Shown: positions 22,030-36,600, numbered from the stretch's first letter. The stretch: DNA of 64,000 nucleotides from Lytechinus variegatus (GCF_018143015.1 NC_054750.1:4879501-4943500), one strand, 5' to 3'. Notes: generated by a model not told the origin, from the letters alone. A program made the numbers and translations.

Positions 22030-22253
22030 CAACAAGGACGAAAGGTTTGTATCCAATTTTACTCTTTCAGGAGTCCCATTTAAAGATTTGAATTGTTTAT
22101 ACAACAAGGACGAATGGTTTGTATTAAATTTCATTCTTTGAGGGGTCCCATTTAAAGATTTGAATTTTTTATACAACAAGGACGAAAGGTTTGTATTCAA
22201 CATGTTCAATTTTATTCTTTGATGAGTCCCAACTAAAGATATGATTTTTTTAC
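22030..22253. repeat. 72-bp tandem repeat, three copies
   Basis: Copies start CAACAAGGACGAAAGGTTTG at 22030, 22102 and 22174. The first two are 72 bp and the third is slightly longer and more diverged. The period equals an LRR exon length, but the translations lack LRR leucines and splice sites, so it is read as a simple minisatellite. Confidence 0.85.
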
Positions 22254-23884
22254 AAAGTTGTCTTGTTGGCGAGGTCTGGCGATTATTTCATTGCACTCAT
22301 GACAGTGTGAAGTTTCATATCATTACTCAAAACTAAAAACAGAAAAAAAGGACTGCATTCATCCTGCGTCTAATCAGATTTAATATTTTTGTTGAAAATC
22401 GAAGAATGTGATTTATTCGGGTAATTTTATCTATTTTGAGGGGAGAGACAGTTATAAAGAAGTAGATGAAAAATATGTCCCCATGGCAAACTTTCAAAAT
22501 ATCGGAGTTTTTTTTTTCAGCGGGGAAGTATAGAATTATATGATATAAGTAAATTATAATAAGATAGGAAATCCTGTAATTTGTAGTAGATTTTTCACAT
22601 TCTCCATAATTCTTAGGAATTCCCAGTTATTTCCCTACATTTAAAAAAAAAGATTCCACTTTAATTTGTCAAAATAGTTTATAATAGTTTAGAACAACTT
22701 ACAGTACGATGCCATTAATTAACGTCCTTTGACGTTTAACGGTTGAAATTTATATAAATTTTCTGTGTACGTAATGTCTCCTTTTTCTTTTGCAGAACCC
22801 TTCTAATTTTCAATATCGATATGCACGTAATATTTTACTAGTATAAAATATTTCAATTTAGCATCGAAGTGACAATTACATAGCGATACATGTTTCATGC
22901 AATATTATGAATTGAACTTCAAACAAAATTTTGCGAGTTGTTTTTTTTTAATTCTGAAAAAGAACATATTTTTTGTTTATATATTGACTGCCCGTGAGAA
23001 GTATAGACCTTTTTGCTATTTTCATCCAACTAGTAAATATTCCACGAGTCGTTGACGGGAGCATTGTTTATCCCATTGAACACGATATTCAATATTCCAC
23101 GACATAATAGTAATTATCATGTTGCAATAAAAAGACAATATCAGTCATCTCGTTATGGAATAATAAATCTAGATTTCGGCTAAAATCAACTTTATTCTAA
23201 AAGACTCAAAGTGAAACATTTGCACGATTGTAAATTCAATAAAACACATACATATAAAAAGATACATATGTAGCACGAATATTCCCCATGGCTGATAAAT
23301 GCAAAATATGGAAGAAAAGCAGTATGACAAAAATATTGATCTTCGATTTAATACGACGCGTTTTTGTGTGATGATTTATTTTTATATCCATCTCACTCTA
23401 GTTGATTGGAGAAGTACCGCTATTCCCCCTCCATTCCCATGCACAAAACAAGTCTTTTATGCCAACGTCACTTAATTTCTTTATGTCAAAAAAATAAAGT
23501 CCAAAATTCAATTTGAAAGACAGAAAGAAAATGATACTCAAATTAAAGTGAATATAAATCATAAACGATTTGTTTTTAATGAACAAGGTCCTTACTTAAC
23601 CACACTTTATTTATTGGTGGAATTATTATTGAAATGTACTAACCTTGGAAACTTTAGAATAAGTTCTGCGACGTACCCTCAACCAATTTTAAATGGGGTA
23701 TTCCAAGCTGAAACAAATGATTTGAGTAAAATCACGTGTCCAAATTTTCTTCTGCATTTTATTGAATTATATCACAATCGTTCCAATTATTTCATTATAT
23801 TTTTTGTACACTTTATCTTGTATTATCTTGTATTATCATTATATTTTAAAACCAATCTCCAGATATGAAGCTATGTCTTGAATC

Positions 23885-24643
23885 AGTGGTGGCACTAGGA
23901 TTTTTATAGGGGGAATGGGGCAAAGTGAACATATTTGGGGGCAAAGGCGGAGACAAAATATTTGCCTGTTTCACAAAATCGATAGTGAAACGCGAGCTAC
24001 AAAATAGGCCCTACTTGAAAAGGGACCTGTTAAGGACTGTTTTGCAATGACTTGTTAAGATGATATCTCACCAAATAAATAATGCGAGCGCGGAGAGCGA
24101 GCTTAAAGTTTTCAATATCTTGAGATGATGACTGGACGTTTTAAAGACTTTTTTGTACCCATGAACAAAGAATATTTATTTATTTAAACAATTGACACGA
24201 GCGCGTAGCGCTAGCTGGATTTTTTTTTCAAATTCAGCACTTAGTTGTCTTAATTATGAACATGCAGCAAGCTTATGATTCTCCCTATTCTGAATACTTG
24301 AGTCATTTGAACGCTGAATTTTAAGCTCCATGTTATCATATTGAACAGATCATTTATTTTTCTCAATCATTAGCACTGCGAGCGTAAAATGTTAAATTTC
24401 AAATTTAAATTTTACATAATGACCTGAAAGATTTGTGTTAGTGACTATATTGTTATGAAATCACAGTGACTAGATGAGAAAATTTACAAAATCTGAAGAG
24501 TTAAAACCCTTTTTTTGTTGAAGTATTATACAGTAGGATACTTATAAAATTTACTCCTACATTTTTTCAGTTTTCAAAGTTTCAGGGGGAGGTGGCATTA
24601 TTTTCTCGCCCATTAGATATTAATGACGACATGCTCACCACTG
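23885..24643. mobile_element. Element with CAGTGGTG ends, GCGAAGCGCGAGC family
   Basis: Left end CAGTGGTGGCACTAGG, right end CTCACCACTG, a short inverted pair. The interior carries GCGAGCGCGGAGAGCGAGC and CCTGTTAAGGACTGTTTTGC phrases shared with 5398-5680. Target duplication is not evident. Non-coding. Confidence 0.55.
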
Positions 24644-24839
24644 TTTTACCGAATTCATGCAAAATTATGCAATGAGTTTGTTGATTTTTATTCTATTTTG
24701 ATTTACAGGACAGTGTTTCTTTAAAGGTTGTAGAGCCTTTTTAATTGGCAAATCCAGCACAAATCCAGGATTAATATTAGTGCAAGGTCCTCAATCAGTA
24801 CGCAAATTAATATCATTTTGCTCTCTGAACATTGGACAA

Positions 24840-24853
24840 CCCCCCCCCCCCCA
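24840..24853. repeat. Poly-C run
   Basis: A run of about 14 C bases in AT-rich DNA upstream of gene 2. Confidence 0.9.
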
Positions 24854-25437
24854 CAGAAAAAAAAACGAAAATAAGTTATCAATTCTAAGCCTGTCATTAT
24901 ATTTCCTAGAGCAAAATAAAAGGTCATTCTAATTTTTGCGCGGGTGCCCAGGGGGATATACTTTCTTTTTGGGCCGACATTGGGCGTTCATTAATGACAG
25001 GCGTCTATGGCCGGGGTCTTACATACTGTACATTTAAGTGATAAATGCAACATAAAAATCGTCTAGTCGCTAACATTTTCGAGTTGCGTGTTCTGTTTAA
25101 TAGGAAATCAATAACACGTAGGTACGTGAAATAGTAGAAAACATAACCAGGTGGGTTGATACCCTTTCAAACCTTAATGGAAATAAAGTGCTTACACTAT
25201 CTTCTATTTCAAGTGCACAATGATGGAAAATGTGACGGCTCAATTTTTAGCGACAGAACGAAATTTACCATGCAGATCGATGGCCCTCCTGCAGTCCTCG
25301 CGTGCCTTTGGAAGTCTTTTAAAAGACTATTAAATTACAAGGATAGAATTTCGTGTATGGAAGAACATTCAACATTGTTTTGCCAGCTTTTTATGCTATT
25401 TATTCGGAGACTTCTGTGGTGCAACGGGTCTTCGCAA

Positions 25438-25501
25438 ATGTGGCGCCTCCGTTTTGTTTGCGCGGTGTGTATATGGCTAGCCGTCAAGTTCAAATTTACA
25501 C
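25438..25501 (+). CDS. Gene 2 exon 1: putative signal peptide
   Basis: From the ATG at 25438 the exon reads [20 protein letters not shown]: a basic start and a hydrophobic core, as in a secretory signal. A GTAATA donor follows after one base of the next codon (phase 1), exactly what the next exon at 26072 needs. Local base composition is higher in GC than the flanks. The Kozak context is weak (C at -3). The reading frame is open upstream, so an earlier start is possible. The call rests on phase and position, without transcript support. Confidence 0.45.
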
Positions 25502-28500
25502 GTAATAACGTTTCTTGCGCCAGACACGTTATAGTCAAAATGTGAGAGGAAACAACTTATGATTTTGATAATTATTCTTCCGAGGGGATGGCATGTTGAT
25601 AGGTAGCAAAGTGATAAACTGTTTTTGTATCAATTGCAGAATAGGTCCACATGCCCCACGATCCACTAAATCAAAGGAATACTTCAAAAATGAGAGAGAA
25701 CGATTTCCTTGTTCTGAATTCGAAATGGTTAATCGAAGAATTCACTTTTTTATCAATATTCACCCAAACAAAATTTCATTATCGGAGAATGAATCAGGTT
25801 CTGTGATTGACATTGTTATTACATAAAGACATAATACTATATAACTAGCGCAGCCATCAATTTCGATGTTTGCATCAAGCATACAAAGAGTAAACGAATA
25901 GACTGCCTTATGCAGTTTCGGATTTCTTGTTATGTTAACATTATTATGAACAAAGACAAACTTTGAAATACAAGTTTTCTGTTTTCGTCATTGCTTTAAT
26001 TGATTTTATCCCCCACTCTCTCTTATTTTTTTTTCTGACTTATGATGATCTTATTCATTTTTCCTTAATAGTTCTGCTGCCATGTTTAAATAGTAACATG
26101 ACCTTTGACCTGTCGAATCATTGCGATGGTGAGTTGCAGTGTCCTAAAGGAGACGATGAACTCCTGTGCAGTAAGTGTACATCGTTATAAAATTTATTTT
26201 TACTTATATTTTTTCCAGATGTCCCATGAATTTGTTATGACAAAATGCTCAGAGCAGAAGGAATGATATGGAAATATGGGTGAAAGTTTGAGAATAATCT
26301 ATCATTATTAAAAAAATATTATAATTTCATTTTTTTTATTTGTGACGTCATATACAAGCAGTTGCCCAAATTGTTATGTACATAATATAGAATGCATGAA
26401 TTTCAATGTTTTCATGTTTTTACTTTTAAGGAGCGGGTGTGAAATCATTTATTGGTATACAGAAGGTAAAAAAAAGCATTTTCAATGTTTTGAGAAAATG
26501 ACATTTTTCTTTTTTTATGTGGAAATTTTCTCGCATAATGACGTCACCAATAAAAAATAACATTCCAATAACTTTTTCATCTTTGATGGAGTTTCCTCAA
26601 ACCTTTACCAAAATTGTTTTATTATAATTTCCGCTATTTTCATTAAAAAAACATTTTGCCAGGATGAACTTCCCTTTTAAATTTTTTAATAGATTTGGGC
26701 ATTTGATGAATATACGCGCTGAATCTTTTAAGTCACTCCAATGACGCTCTACACTACAGCATAGTAATGTGGCGATTTCGAAACCGGTGTTCTGAATTTC
26801 TGGTCTATTTTTTACTTCTTGATTTCTATGAACTTCCACATTCTGACATCAATATTTATACCTTGAAATCGGACATCTACATTTAGTGCAATCATTTTCA
26901 ATTTGATAATCCCTATTCATTTTCTGATTCGATTATTTTCATGCAAATGTTACCAGTGTTTCCAGTGCATCGGTAGGTTGGGTGGAGGGAACATCAGGTC
27001 ACAGTGATTAAAAGTTTGCTCTCCTCTTCCCTGGCCACCAACTGATGCACTGGGCAAACTGCGATCAAATATTGCACGTACCTGTATAATTTTTATGTCA
27101 TTTTATGTAATGTTTGATAATGCTTTGTAAATCTTAAATATGTTTGAAGTGCCGAATGAATAATAAATAAAATAAATAGATAGATAAATAAATATCTTTT
27201 TTTTAATCATTCAAATGGCAGTTTATCAGGATCTCCGTTATTCTATATCTTGACATCTAAACCATATCCAATCAATCCTATTTGAAATGGAATCCATTTT
27301 TTTTTTTCATTTGTCATCAGTTCTTTCTGCATGGCATCATTGTAAGCACACTACAGCCGGCTACGATCAGTAAATAAACCATACTACTACTACAGCAGCA
27401 ACTACTACTACTACTTCTTCTACTACTACTACTACTACTACTGCTGCTGCTTCTGCTGCTACTACTACTTCCACTATACTACATCAGCAACTACTATTTC
27501 TACTAGTCGGCCTTCTACTTTCTAATTCAAAAGATCTCTAGATTTTTGGGGGATGTTCATTTCAATCTACACCCATCAAGAACAACTTTCAGGACTAACC
27601 TCGTGCTTGGTGAACTGTCTTCTTAAATAATCTTCCGTCTTATATAGGAACCTCCTAAGTTTATTTTTATGGTTGTTGTTGTTTTTTTGTTTCTTTTAAA
27701 GGTGATGATTGTCCGTCAGAGTACGTCCGATGTCTCAACCGGTCGGAAAACTGTATACCTCTTAGCAAGGTGTGCAATGGACAGGAAGACTGCAGGGACG
27801 GAAGTGACGAAATATTGTGCGGTGAGAGTACATGAATCAAAATTTCTCGCATCTTAAAGACCAGGGCGCGATTTTTCCCCATCATTACTCATGTACCCGA
27901 CGTGAGAGGGCAGTATACCGTAGCCACAAATTTTTACGAAAATAAGTCTACGGTGTTTATCAATCAGTAAAAGCGAATCTTGCTGAGAGCCATGGACCCA
28001 GATTAAACTCTCGATTTGAATGATATTTCAAGGATTTTATTCAATTGAAAATTAAAGTAAGACTGATAAAAATTCAAGTAAAAGATTTATAGTGTGATTC
28101 AATGCCTCCAAAGCAGCCCTCTCGTGACTGGTGTACAAGTACTGACGAGGAAAAAATCACGACCGAGGCCTAAAAGTAAACTGGCAGAAGGGAATAATAC
28201 AAAAATGGCAGTTTTATGCATATTCACCATTTTACAGCTGATTTTTTTTTTACATAACAAAAACTCAAATTACAATTGGATTAAAAAAGGCTTTATCGAG
28301 CTTCTTAGCGGCCCAAATTAGGTGACCTCCATAGAGTTACTTTATGGTGACCTCAAACTTTGTCAGGAGTGCTGAAATTCCATAGGTTTTTACGTATAAT
28401 AAAAGATTATTTGGTTTAATTTCTAGATTAAGAATTTTATGTTTTATCATTTTCAAATGAAACTGGAGCTGACAATTTAGTGCTCAAATGAATGGAAACT

Positions 28501-30483
28501 TTTATGTTTGTGTGTGTGTGTGTGATTCCTATGTTTGGCTCTAATTTGGCATAATATATATATATGATATCTAATCTAAATTGATGACTGTGATATAATA
28601 GTGTACCTTATGCAAAAGCATTAGGATCTTTGACCATTTGAAACAGCGAACCAAACAAGTCGTCACTTCTCGCACAAGTCCTCGGTTGCCAAGCGAGCTA
28701 CTACAGAAACACACACTCACGCACACTCACAACTCCATACGCAGACATGATCTTGTAATTTGACAATCGGGGACTCATTTATCATGAAGCGCCAAAGTGG
28801 ATGATGGGTGTGGGCGCGTGGGTAGAATGTAAGAAAATGTCTCCAGCAGTAAACTTACACACGCCCTCATTCACGCAAAAATAAACGGACTATTTGGAGC
28901 GTAATCGAATCGGTCATTTTTGCTCTACCTCTAAATTATGGTACTATTTATTACAGAAGACATGGTTAGATGCCCCACGAACTGCGAATGTTCATTATTT
29001 GAAGCTAACTGTGTTCTTTTTGGAGACGAGAAATATAATGGAGTCACTTTTAGTCCGGCTTTGAGAGAACTGTGAGTATTCGTTCTGATTACTGAGGTTT
29101 AAAATGCTTATAAAAATCCCCCTTTTTTATTCATTGTTATTTGTGATCAGGTTTCAATGTCATGACTTAGGAGAGCGAAAGAATTTGTGACTATCTTACC
29201 CAACATTTTGGTAGAACCTCAAAGCAAATTCTGTGCAGTTTTTATTAAAAGTGTAGATGAGAAGTCGTGGGGGAGAGCATTCATTGCTTAAAAGTATAAA
29301 TTTGAAATGTGTTTAATTTGGTTTTCATTTTGTGATTATATTTGGTTTTCACGTTTATCTATTCCGACTTCGCTATGGAAGATTTCACCAATTATTTTCT
29401 TCTAACACGATATCATTTGTTTTCTTCGGTGTATCCAAGGAAGCCGAGCGATATATGAAATATGCAAATGGCCTAGCACCCCATTTCATGGAATGCCTCA
29501 TATTTTTTTTTCTTTCTAGAGCAATGCGAGTAAATTCCAGTTCTAACATAGATCTCCCGTTCACAGTTTCATCTTTTCCTCTTTTAATTAAGATGTAAGT
29601 ATCAAAAGCACAAGCAAATAGTATTAAATGGCCTTTCTCAAGACCGTGTGAGTTTCAGAATTTCGAAATAATACCCCTTCTTTGAAGATAATTGGTTTAA
29701 AATTGATTATCATCTACTGATATTATCTTCGAACATATCACCTATCAGTATATTGTTGTAGGTTTAAGTTGTCATGCATTCCATATTCGTTGGCACAAAT
29801 CTCAGACAATATGGTACCAGTCTCCCCAAACCAAGTCGCCCAGAATAAATTTTGAGATTTCTGTTGAGTTTGAAAACGCACATCCCAGCTTTAAAGGGAT
29901 ATAAAACATGTCAATTTGATCAACTAGTCCACACTAAGTACTCGATTGAATGCAGAAGAAACCAATTGATAACTTTAAGAAACAATGACTAAACAGAGTT
30001 TGAAGTTCTGGGTTCACTCAGGTTCACTCAATTTCTAAATAATCCCTCAAAATAACTCTCGCATATTGTTTTCTATTCAACTTTACAATATTGAATATAG
30101 ACAGTATAAAGTAGAGAAAAAATAATTCATCAAATAAGTCTCTATTCTGCTTTTGGAGATCCAAATAACTTCCTTGGATACAGAGAACCCTGGAGACCTA
30201 TTATTAGTTTGGGGGTGGCTGGTAACATATCGTCCAAAATCGTCGTAATGAAGAAATATCAAATTATTTTTGCTTTCAGTAAAATCCAGGACACAGCCAC
30301 AACGACAATAAGTAGCGAGGAATGGGGTGGATTAGTGAACTTGCAAAATATGTAAGTACCTATCAGGGCGTATGAAATTCAATAATAAACACATTATAAA
30401 TACATATCAGAATTTCTCTTTCAAACCTTTGGATATGAATGTCGGGACGGGGGTGAATAATAAGAACCCACTCATTTTTTTGT

Positions 30484-30515
<32 letters not shown>

Positions 30516-30539
30516 CGATCGATTGATTGATTGATTGAC

Positions 30540-30620
<81 letters not shown>

Positions 30621-33600
30621 AAATGAGTGAGTGAGTGAGTGGATGGTTGGTTGGTTGGTTGATTGGTTGATTGATTGATTGATTGATTGATTTCATTGAT
30701 CTAGAATATCACAGGTTATTAGATACTCTGAATTTAAAGAATACCTCAATGAAAGGCGAAAGGCTTATTTCCAATGGGGCCCTATTTTTAGTATAAAACA
30801 TTAATACATTGTAACACTAAAAAGTAAAAACTACGACAAATACAGGAATATGGTAAAACAGACATGTCCATAACCTGAAGCAAACAATAATCTACCTGAT
30901 ATCAAACAAGATTATATATATTTTAACATACCCCACATTATTTACAATACTAGAAACCAACTGTAAAATGTGGGCTTCTTACTGGTAATACTGTTCTCGA
31001 GTGGTTTCCAGTTTTAGGTGCTTCTGCTTAAAGTGAGGACAATTTTTAACAGATTTAACTTGATTGGGTATAGCACTAAAAAATTGATGACATTGAAATA
31101 CATAGTGTTCCCTATTTGACTTTCCCGTTTTGGTAATACAAAATTAAAATCACTATTTTTAGTATCGTATCTATGGATATATGATACTTGGGTGAAATTA
31201 TTGTTATGTAATGATCTAATGCATCCGAGTTGAATATCTTCGTAATATGCACGTGGTACAATACAAACTGTTTAGATCTTTGATCTACATGGAGTAATCC
31301 TGCCTTTTCAAGTTCATTACATCCGACATCTGATCTTAGACCTAAAACATTCATGAACCTTACAGTCTTATTTTGAATCATTCTTTGCTTTTTCTTATCC
31401 GTCACGCCCACACTATACCGCACTACACAAGCTGCATTAGCATAGTCCAATAAACATTGTATTAGAACATAGCATAAATTACGTTGAGACTTCATATTCA
31501 AGCAGGTTTGATATCTATACAAAAGTTTTAAGTCAACATGATTTTGTATACATCTCACTCTTTCCAAAAAAAATCTGTGTAACATGAATATGTAATAATC
31601 ATGAACAAAAATTATGTACGAATATAACCCCCCCAAAATAGGTACATTCTTCCATTTGCTTTTACAAGCGTAACTGTCCGACTAATCGACAAACAAATTA
31701 ATGATCATCATGATGCCAATCTTCTGTAGATACACAAAACAATATTTCATTTTTTTACAGGATTCTTTCTCGTAACTTGATCTCTAGCATCGATTCATCA
31801 GCATTCACCAATCTCAGTAAGCTCGTGAGACTGTAAGTATACCTACGAAATTGTCATTTATTCCGGAGAAATATTTTTTTTTCTTTTTCTTCATTCTTTA
31901 CTTATTTATTTCTAACTTATTGCAATTCATCTTTTTATTATTATTATTATACTTTTGGGAGGGGCTGTTGATCACCGCCGATCTCCTCATACAGGTTTCA
32001 CAGGCCTAGTATACATAAATTCGACCCAACTCTTTCCCAAAACTTATATCTTGATATAACCGACTGATTAATGTATGCATAAGATTCGTCATCTAACACT
32101 GATTCTTGAAAGGGCAATTTCTAATTTTTTTAAACAAATGAGAAAGAAATGTCACTTTATTTTTGGAACAATCTGACTTCTGAAAGAATTTTTTTAATAT
32201 AAATTGGATCTCGTCACAAGATATTATACTATTTTCAAGACAAGCTGGTCATCATACCCTTTGATGGTCAGATATGAAATCTCAAATAAACTTCCTTTCT
32301 TATTTCTACCCCTATTTTAATCTTTACTGCATACTATTTTTTGTTTGTTTATTATTCAACATGGATTTCTATGGGAAATATTACAGGTGTGACACATTTT
32401 TTTTAAAACAATAATTCTTTTTTTTTCCATCATTCATGTATTCAAGGGGGTTATGCTTTGCTCTTTTTGAAAGATTTGTCAAGGTTAGCAATGTAAGAAG
32501 CATGATCAGACCATAATTCAAATCATATCTTGCAAGATCATACTTATCCTTCTTTAACCAATATCATGAATATGTAGACAAATATTGTGTTTACCATTTG
32601 TGTTTTCTTTCCAAACATTTTTTCCAGTGACTTATCACACAACGCCCTCACTCGTTTGGATTTTCTGATGCACCTTTCTCATCTCAAGACGTTGTACGAC
32701 ATTTGTTGTGTTTAATTTGGAATCTTAAAATTTCATTTACACACTTACCTAAGATTTGTTTTGACCACGATAGAATTAACTTAATTATTTAACTTTTATC
32801 TCCCACTGTACAAGATTTTTATGGTCACGTGAAAGGGCGCTTCATCTGGAATTCCCCTACAGATAAGAAAGAAAAAAACAATCCTTCCGAATTTAATAGA
32901 TACATTATCAACGGGATACATTTGATATATATATATATATATATATATTTCTTGTTAGAATGTCCTTGTTAAAACAAAGAGGTTATAATCATTAATACGG
33001 CATGATACTTGTCCTCCTCTGAATGACTGTTTTATGGATATATGGATATATTGTTTTCAGAAGAGAATAGAATGAATAGAGATGATGTACGATATTAACG
33101 GCAATTATCTTGACGTGATATATCTGCAAGGCACTGATGTACGAGTTATTAAGCGCAGTAAATATGTTTTTATCCAAAACAGAACTTGTTATATTTACAT
33201 ATCATCACTGATTTATTATGTATATCTATGTAATAATCTAACTATCTTTCTATTCACCTGTCTATCTCTCTATGTATTTATGTATCTCCTTCCTTTGCAT
33301 ATTCCAGCTGTACATTTTAATTTGTCATTTTGCATAACCTTTTTACTCGTTACAGGCTTGTGCCATACAACGAAATTCGAAGCATCGATCCTGGCACATT
33401 TCGACAGTCTGAAAAATTGAAATATCTGTATGTATATGTTGTATTGAATAGAGTTGTGAAATAATTATTCTTGATTAAACTACACTAAAAAAAAGTTCAT
33501 CTGAGTCAAATTACAGATTGCGTTGTATCACAATTACCGTATGCTAACATTCCCATGTCTTATGGTAATGTTATCATGATGACATTAAAAAATAGGTTTT

Positions 33601-36600
33601 AATTCAAATTAATGATCATTCATTTTAAAAGAGAAATATGGCGATATCACAAATTAAGTGTAATCAAATTAAAAAATATATATATTGAGATATTTACATG
33701 ATACATTTTTCCATGAGTAAATATAACGTTAGAACCTTATACGTATAGGCTTATGATGTCAAAGATGATAAACTCTCACTAATATATCAGTAACAACATA
33801 ACGGATTGATATTTTCCATTTAACATGTTTCTATGATTTGTCACTATGCGATTGAGATCATTCCGTTGCCTTTATTGTTAGGCATATTTTGTTGTAATGT
33901 GTGGACTTATTCTTTGATAATCATTGATTTATTCCCATAGGTATCTAAACAACAATCTCATAACGTCACTTTCAAATTGGACTTTTGATGGTTTGCTTTC
34001 TTTAGAAATGATGTAAGTAACTTATTCATATTTTTTATTATTTATTCATTTTACCCACTAATGTTGTTTTAGTGATTGTCTTAAACGGAGACGTTTACTC
34101 TGAAGACAACTCTTTTTCTGTAAGAGCATGAAAATTAAGGAAAACATTTGTGAAGGTGTGATAAAAATCAATCATAGGATAACGTAATTTAGATTTTTAT
34201 ATAATTTACTACATATTCCCCAATATTTCGATTTAAAAAAAACAATGAAATAAATTGAAATTATTTCTGCGATATACTATCATCAGACAGCTCATTTCAG
34301 ACCCCTTCTGAATAAAAAAAATATATAAATTTTTATATAAAATGTATTATGAAAATAATATAATCATTAAAAATAACATATATAAAGTCACAATCGTCAC
34401 TGTTTCTAATTCTTTGATTATATCACAGATAAGAAGATTACTTATATCACAAGTGCTTTTAATTCCAATGTACGTAATTATGTGTGTTTTATTTTCATTC
34501 ATTTTGCCCATCAGAATATTGTCTCAAAATCAAATATCCCATATTGGAGCCGGAAATTTTGAAGACCTAAAATTCCTGAAATCGTTGTAAGTATTTGAAT
34601 GACAGTTTAATTAACATCATGCGCTGATGCATCGGAACAAACTTGTGATTTACCCGGGGTACTTTGTAATTTATAACATCTTTAAGAAAAGCACCAACGA
34701 ACGAAGAGTTCTTAAAGATTATATTCATTTCTTACAGCTTTACTGAATAACTGAATTTATCATTTCTTTAAAGTACTTTTAATAAAGATAATACTCTCTA
34801 TTATTATTGAAGTGTTCTGTATTCAAATATAGACAGGTTTTTCAGTTGTCTCGCTCAGAGTAACAGAGTAAGATGCAAGAGATTTAAAGGCTACTCCCAT
34901 TCTCTATCGATCTTCTTTTCTTCGTAGGGTCCTGTCCCATAACATCATATCTACTATTGAAAAGGGATCTTTCTCCAGCCTCACCTCCTTGAAGACTTTG
35001 TAAGTTAACAATACAAAGTTTATTTTTATTTCTTTTTCTACCAATGAGTTTTGTATATTTGTTTTTGTCTTTGTATATTTTACCTTTCTCTGCTTGGGAA
35101 TATCACAAGAACAGGCTTCAGCCTAGTTTTCAAGTTCTAATGGCACTCTGAACGGGGTTATAGCTCTTTTCTATATAAAAAAAAGGTCGTTGAAGAAAGA
35201 AAACCCCTGTAAAGTATAAGTATATTTCCACTATCCAATCAAAATATGAGAATAAGCGGCAAGCACTGTTGGTATCTCCCACATAACAAAGGCTTCGGAC
35301 AAGTGAAGGTCCCGAAAACTGATTTTAATTTTTCATTTTCAAAGTGACGTTCAAATTGAATTTTTAATTGAATATTGGAGAAATTCTTTCTGAGACATAT
35401 TTGAAGATTTTTTTTTCATAACATAATTTTTTACCTTTACTTATTTTACAAGTTCTGGGCGGGATACTATACGACACATTTTTCGTTTACTAATGCTCAA
35501 TTTGTAATGAAAGCATTGTGGAATAACATAGTCCCAAAACTTTTTATTTTAATTCAGAATTATTTCAAACATACTTGCTATAGTTTTTTGTCATCGTGTG
35601 CACTTTTGAATTAGGATTTATTTATCGGGTGGGGGACTTATCAACATTTTTCAGCTGCACCGCTCTAATGATTTTTCGTCGTCATTTGTCGCCATTTTTG
35701 TTAATCGTGTAATGGCACATGTTTATAGCAGTAATGTACTGATGTATGTAAATTGACTGTTTACATACACAACTTATATATTTGCTATCTAACACGGTTT
35801 AACACATCCTGATTCTGAAAACTCACTTTGTAATGTGGGTATGTTTTTCGTTATTCAATCCAGATGATCTGGTTGACTTCAAGTTTCTGAGGATTTATAG
35901 AACAATTTCCGATCGTAACAATCCTTATTTTTGTTATTTTGAAATACATACATTCATATACGTATCAAACATTGTTAGGTTGTACAATCTACATCGCACA
36001 TAATTTTCTCTCAAACTTTGCAAGGTTTTCAACTTGACGTATGGATGATATCGATATAATGGAATATGAACTTTTGATGTTGAGTATTATCATATATTTT
36101 TCTCCGTAATCCCAGAACCTTGATTGGAAACAATATACTCAATGTAGAAGCGTTCGCTGTTTTAGATCTACCGCTACTTGAAAGGCTGTAAGTAAATTAT
36201 TTGGCATCTATATACAAAATATAATTCTCTTCTTGTGTTGTTGTTGATGTGGTTCCTCATGGTGGTGGGGTTATCTCGAATTTAAACAAAATGTTCCGAA
36301 CGCTTGTAAGCCAATTTTCTCATCTTTATAATGAAATATTTTCAATTGCACGCATGACAAACTTTCCGGCAGATGAATTCTTATGAAGACTTTTTTTAAA
36401 TTGTGTTCTGTTTCATGTTAGCCTTTAGAAATATATAATTGTATTTTGGTACGAATTGTCAGTAAAGTGTTTGTTTTTCTATAAAAACAGTGTAAGTAAA
36501 ATGAAATAAAGTTCGAGTATTCGCATCAATCTGCGATGAGATCTATTTGTTTCATTTTTTTCCTTTTTTTACTTTTTTTCTATCGTTAGAGACTTCACTG

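Larger units (their letters stand above)
18404..25437. other. Seven-kb interval upstream of gene 2, no gene seen
   Basis: Holds a CT-rich stretch near 18700-18740, a CA run near 19488, an ACT-type trinucleotide stretch near 21500-21560, a 97-bp foldback, a 72-bp tandem and a ~760-bp repeat (listed separately). A ~30-base inverted pair (CAGTCAGGGAAACTCCCGCT at 18440 and its near complement at ~19855) also lies here. No convincing coding exon; regulatory sequence for gene 2 could be here but nothing specific is visible. Confidence 0.5.

Noticed and set aside
22000-22209. LRR-like exon cluster with 72-bp period
   Set aside because: Translations lack the LxxLxLxxN spacing, and no AG/GT sites flank the units.
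25156-25437. Longer N-terminal extension of gene 2 exon 1
   Set aside because: No ATG-supported start with a secretory profile was found upstream. The stretch has no recognisable domain and would bury the signal peptide. It may be 5' UTR.
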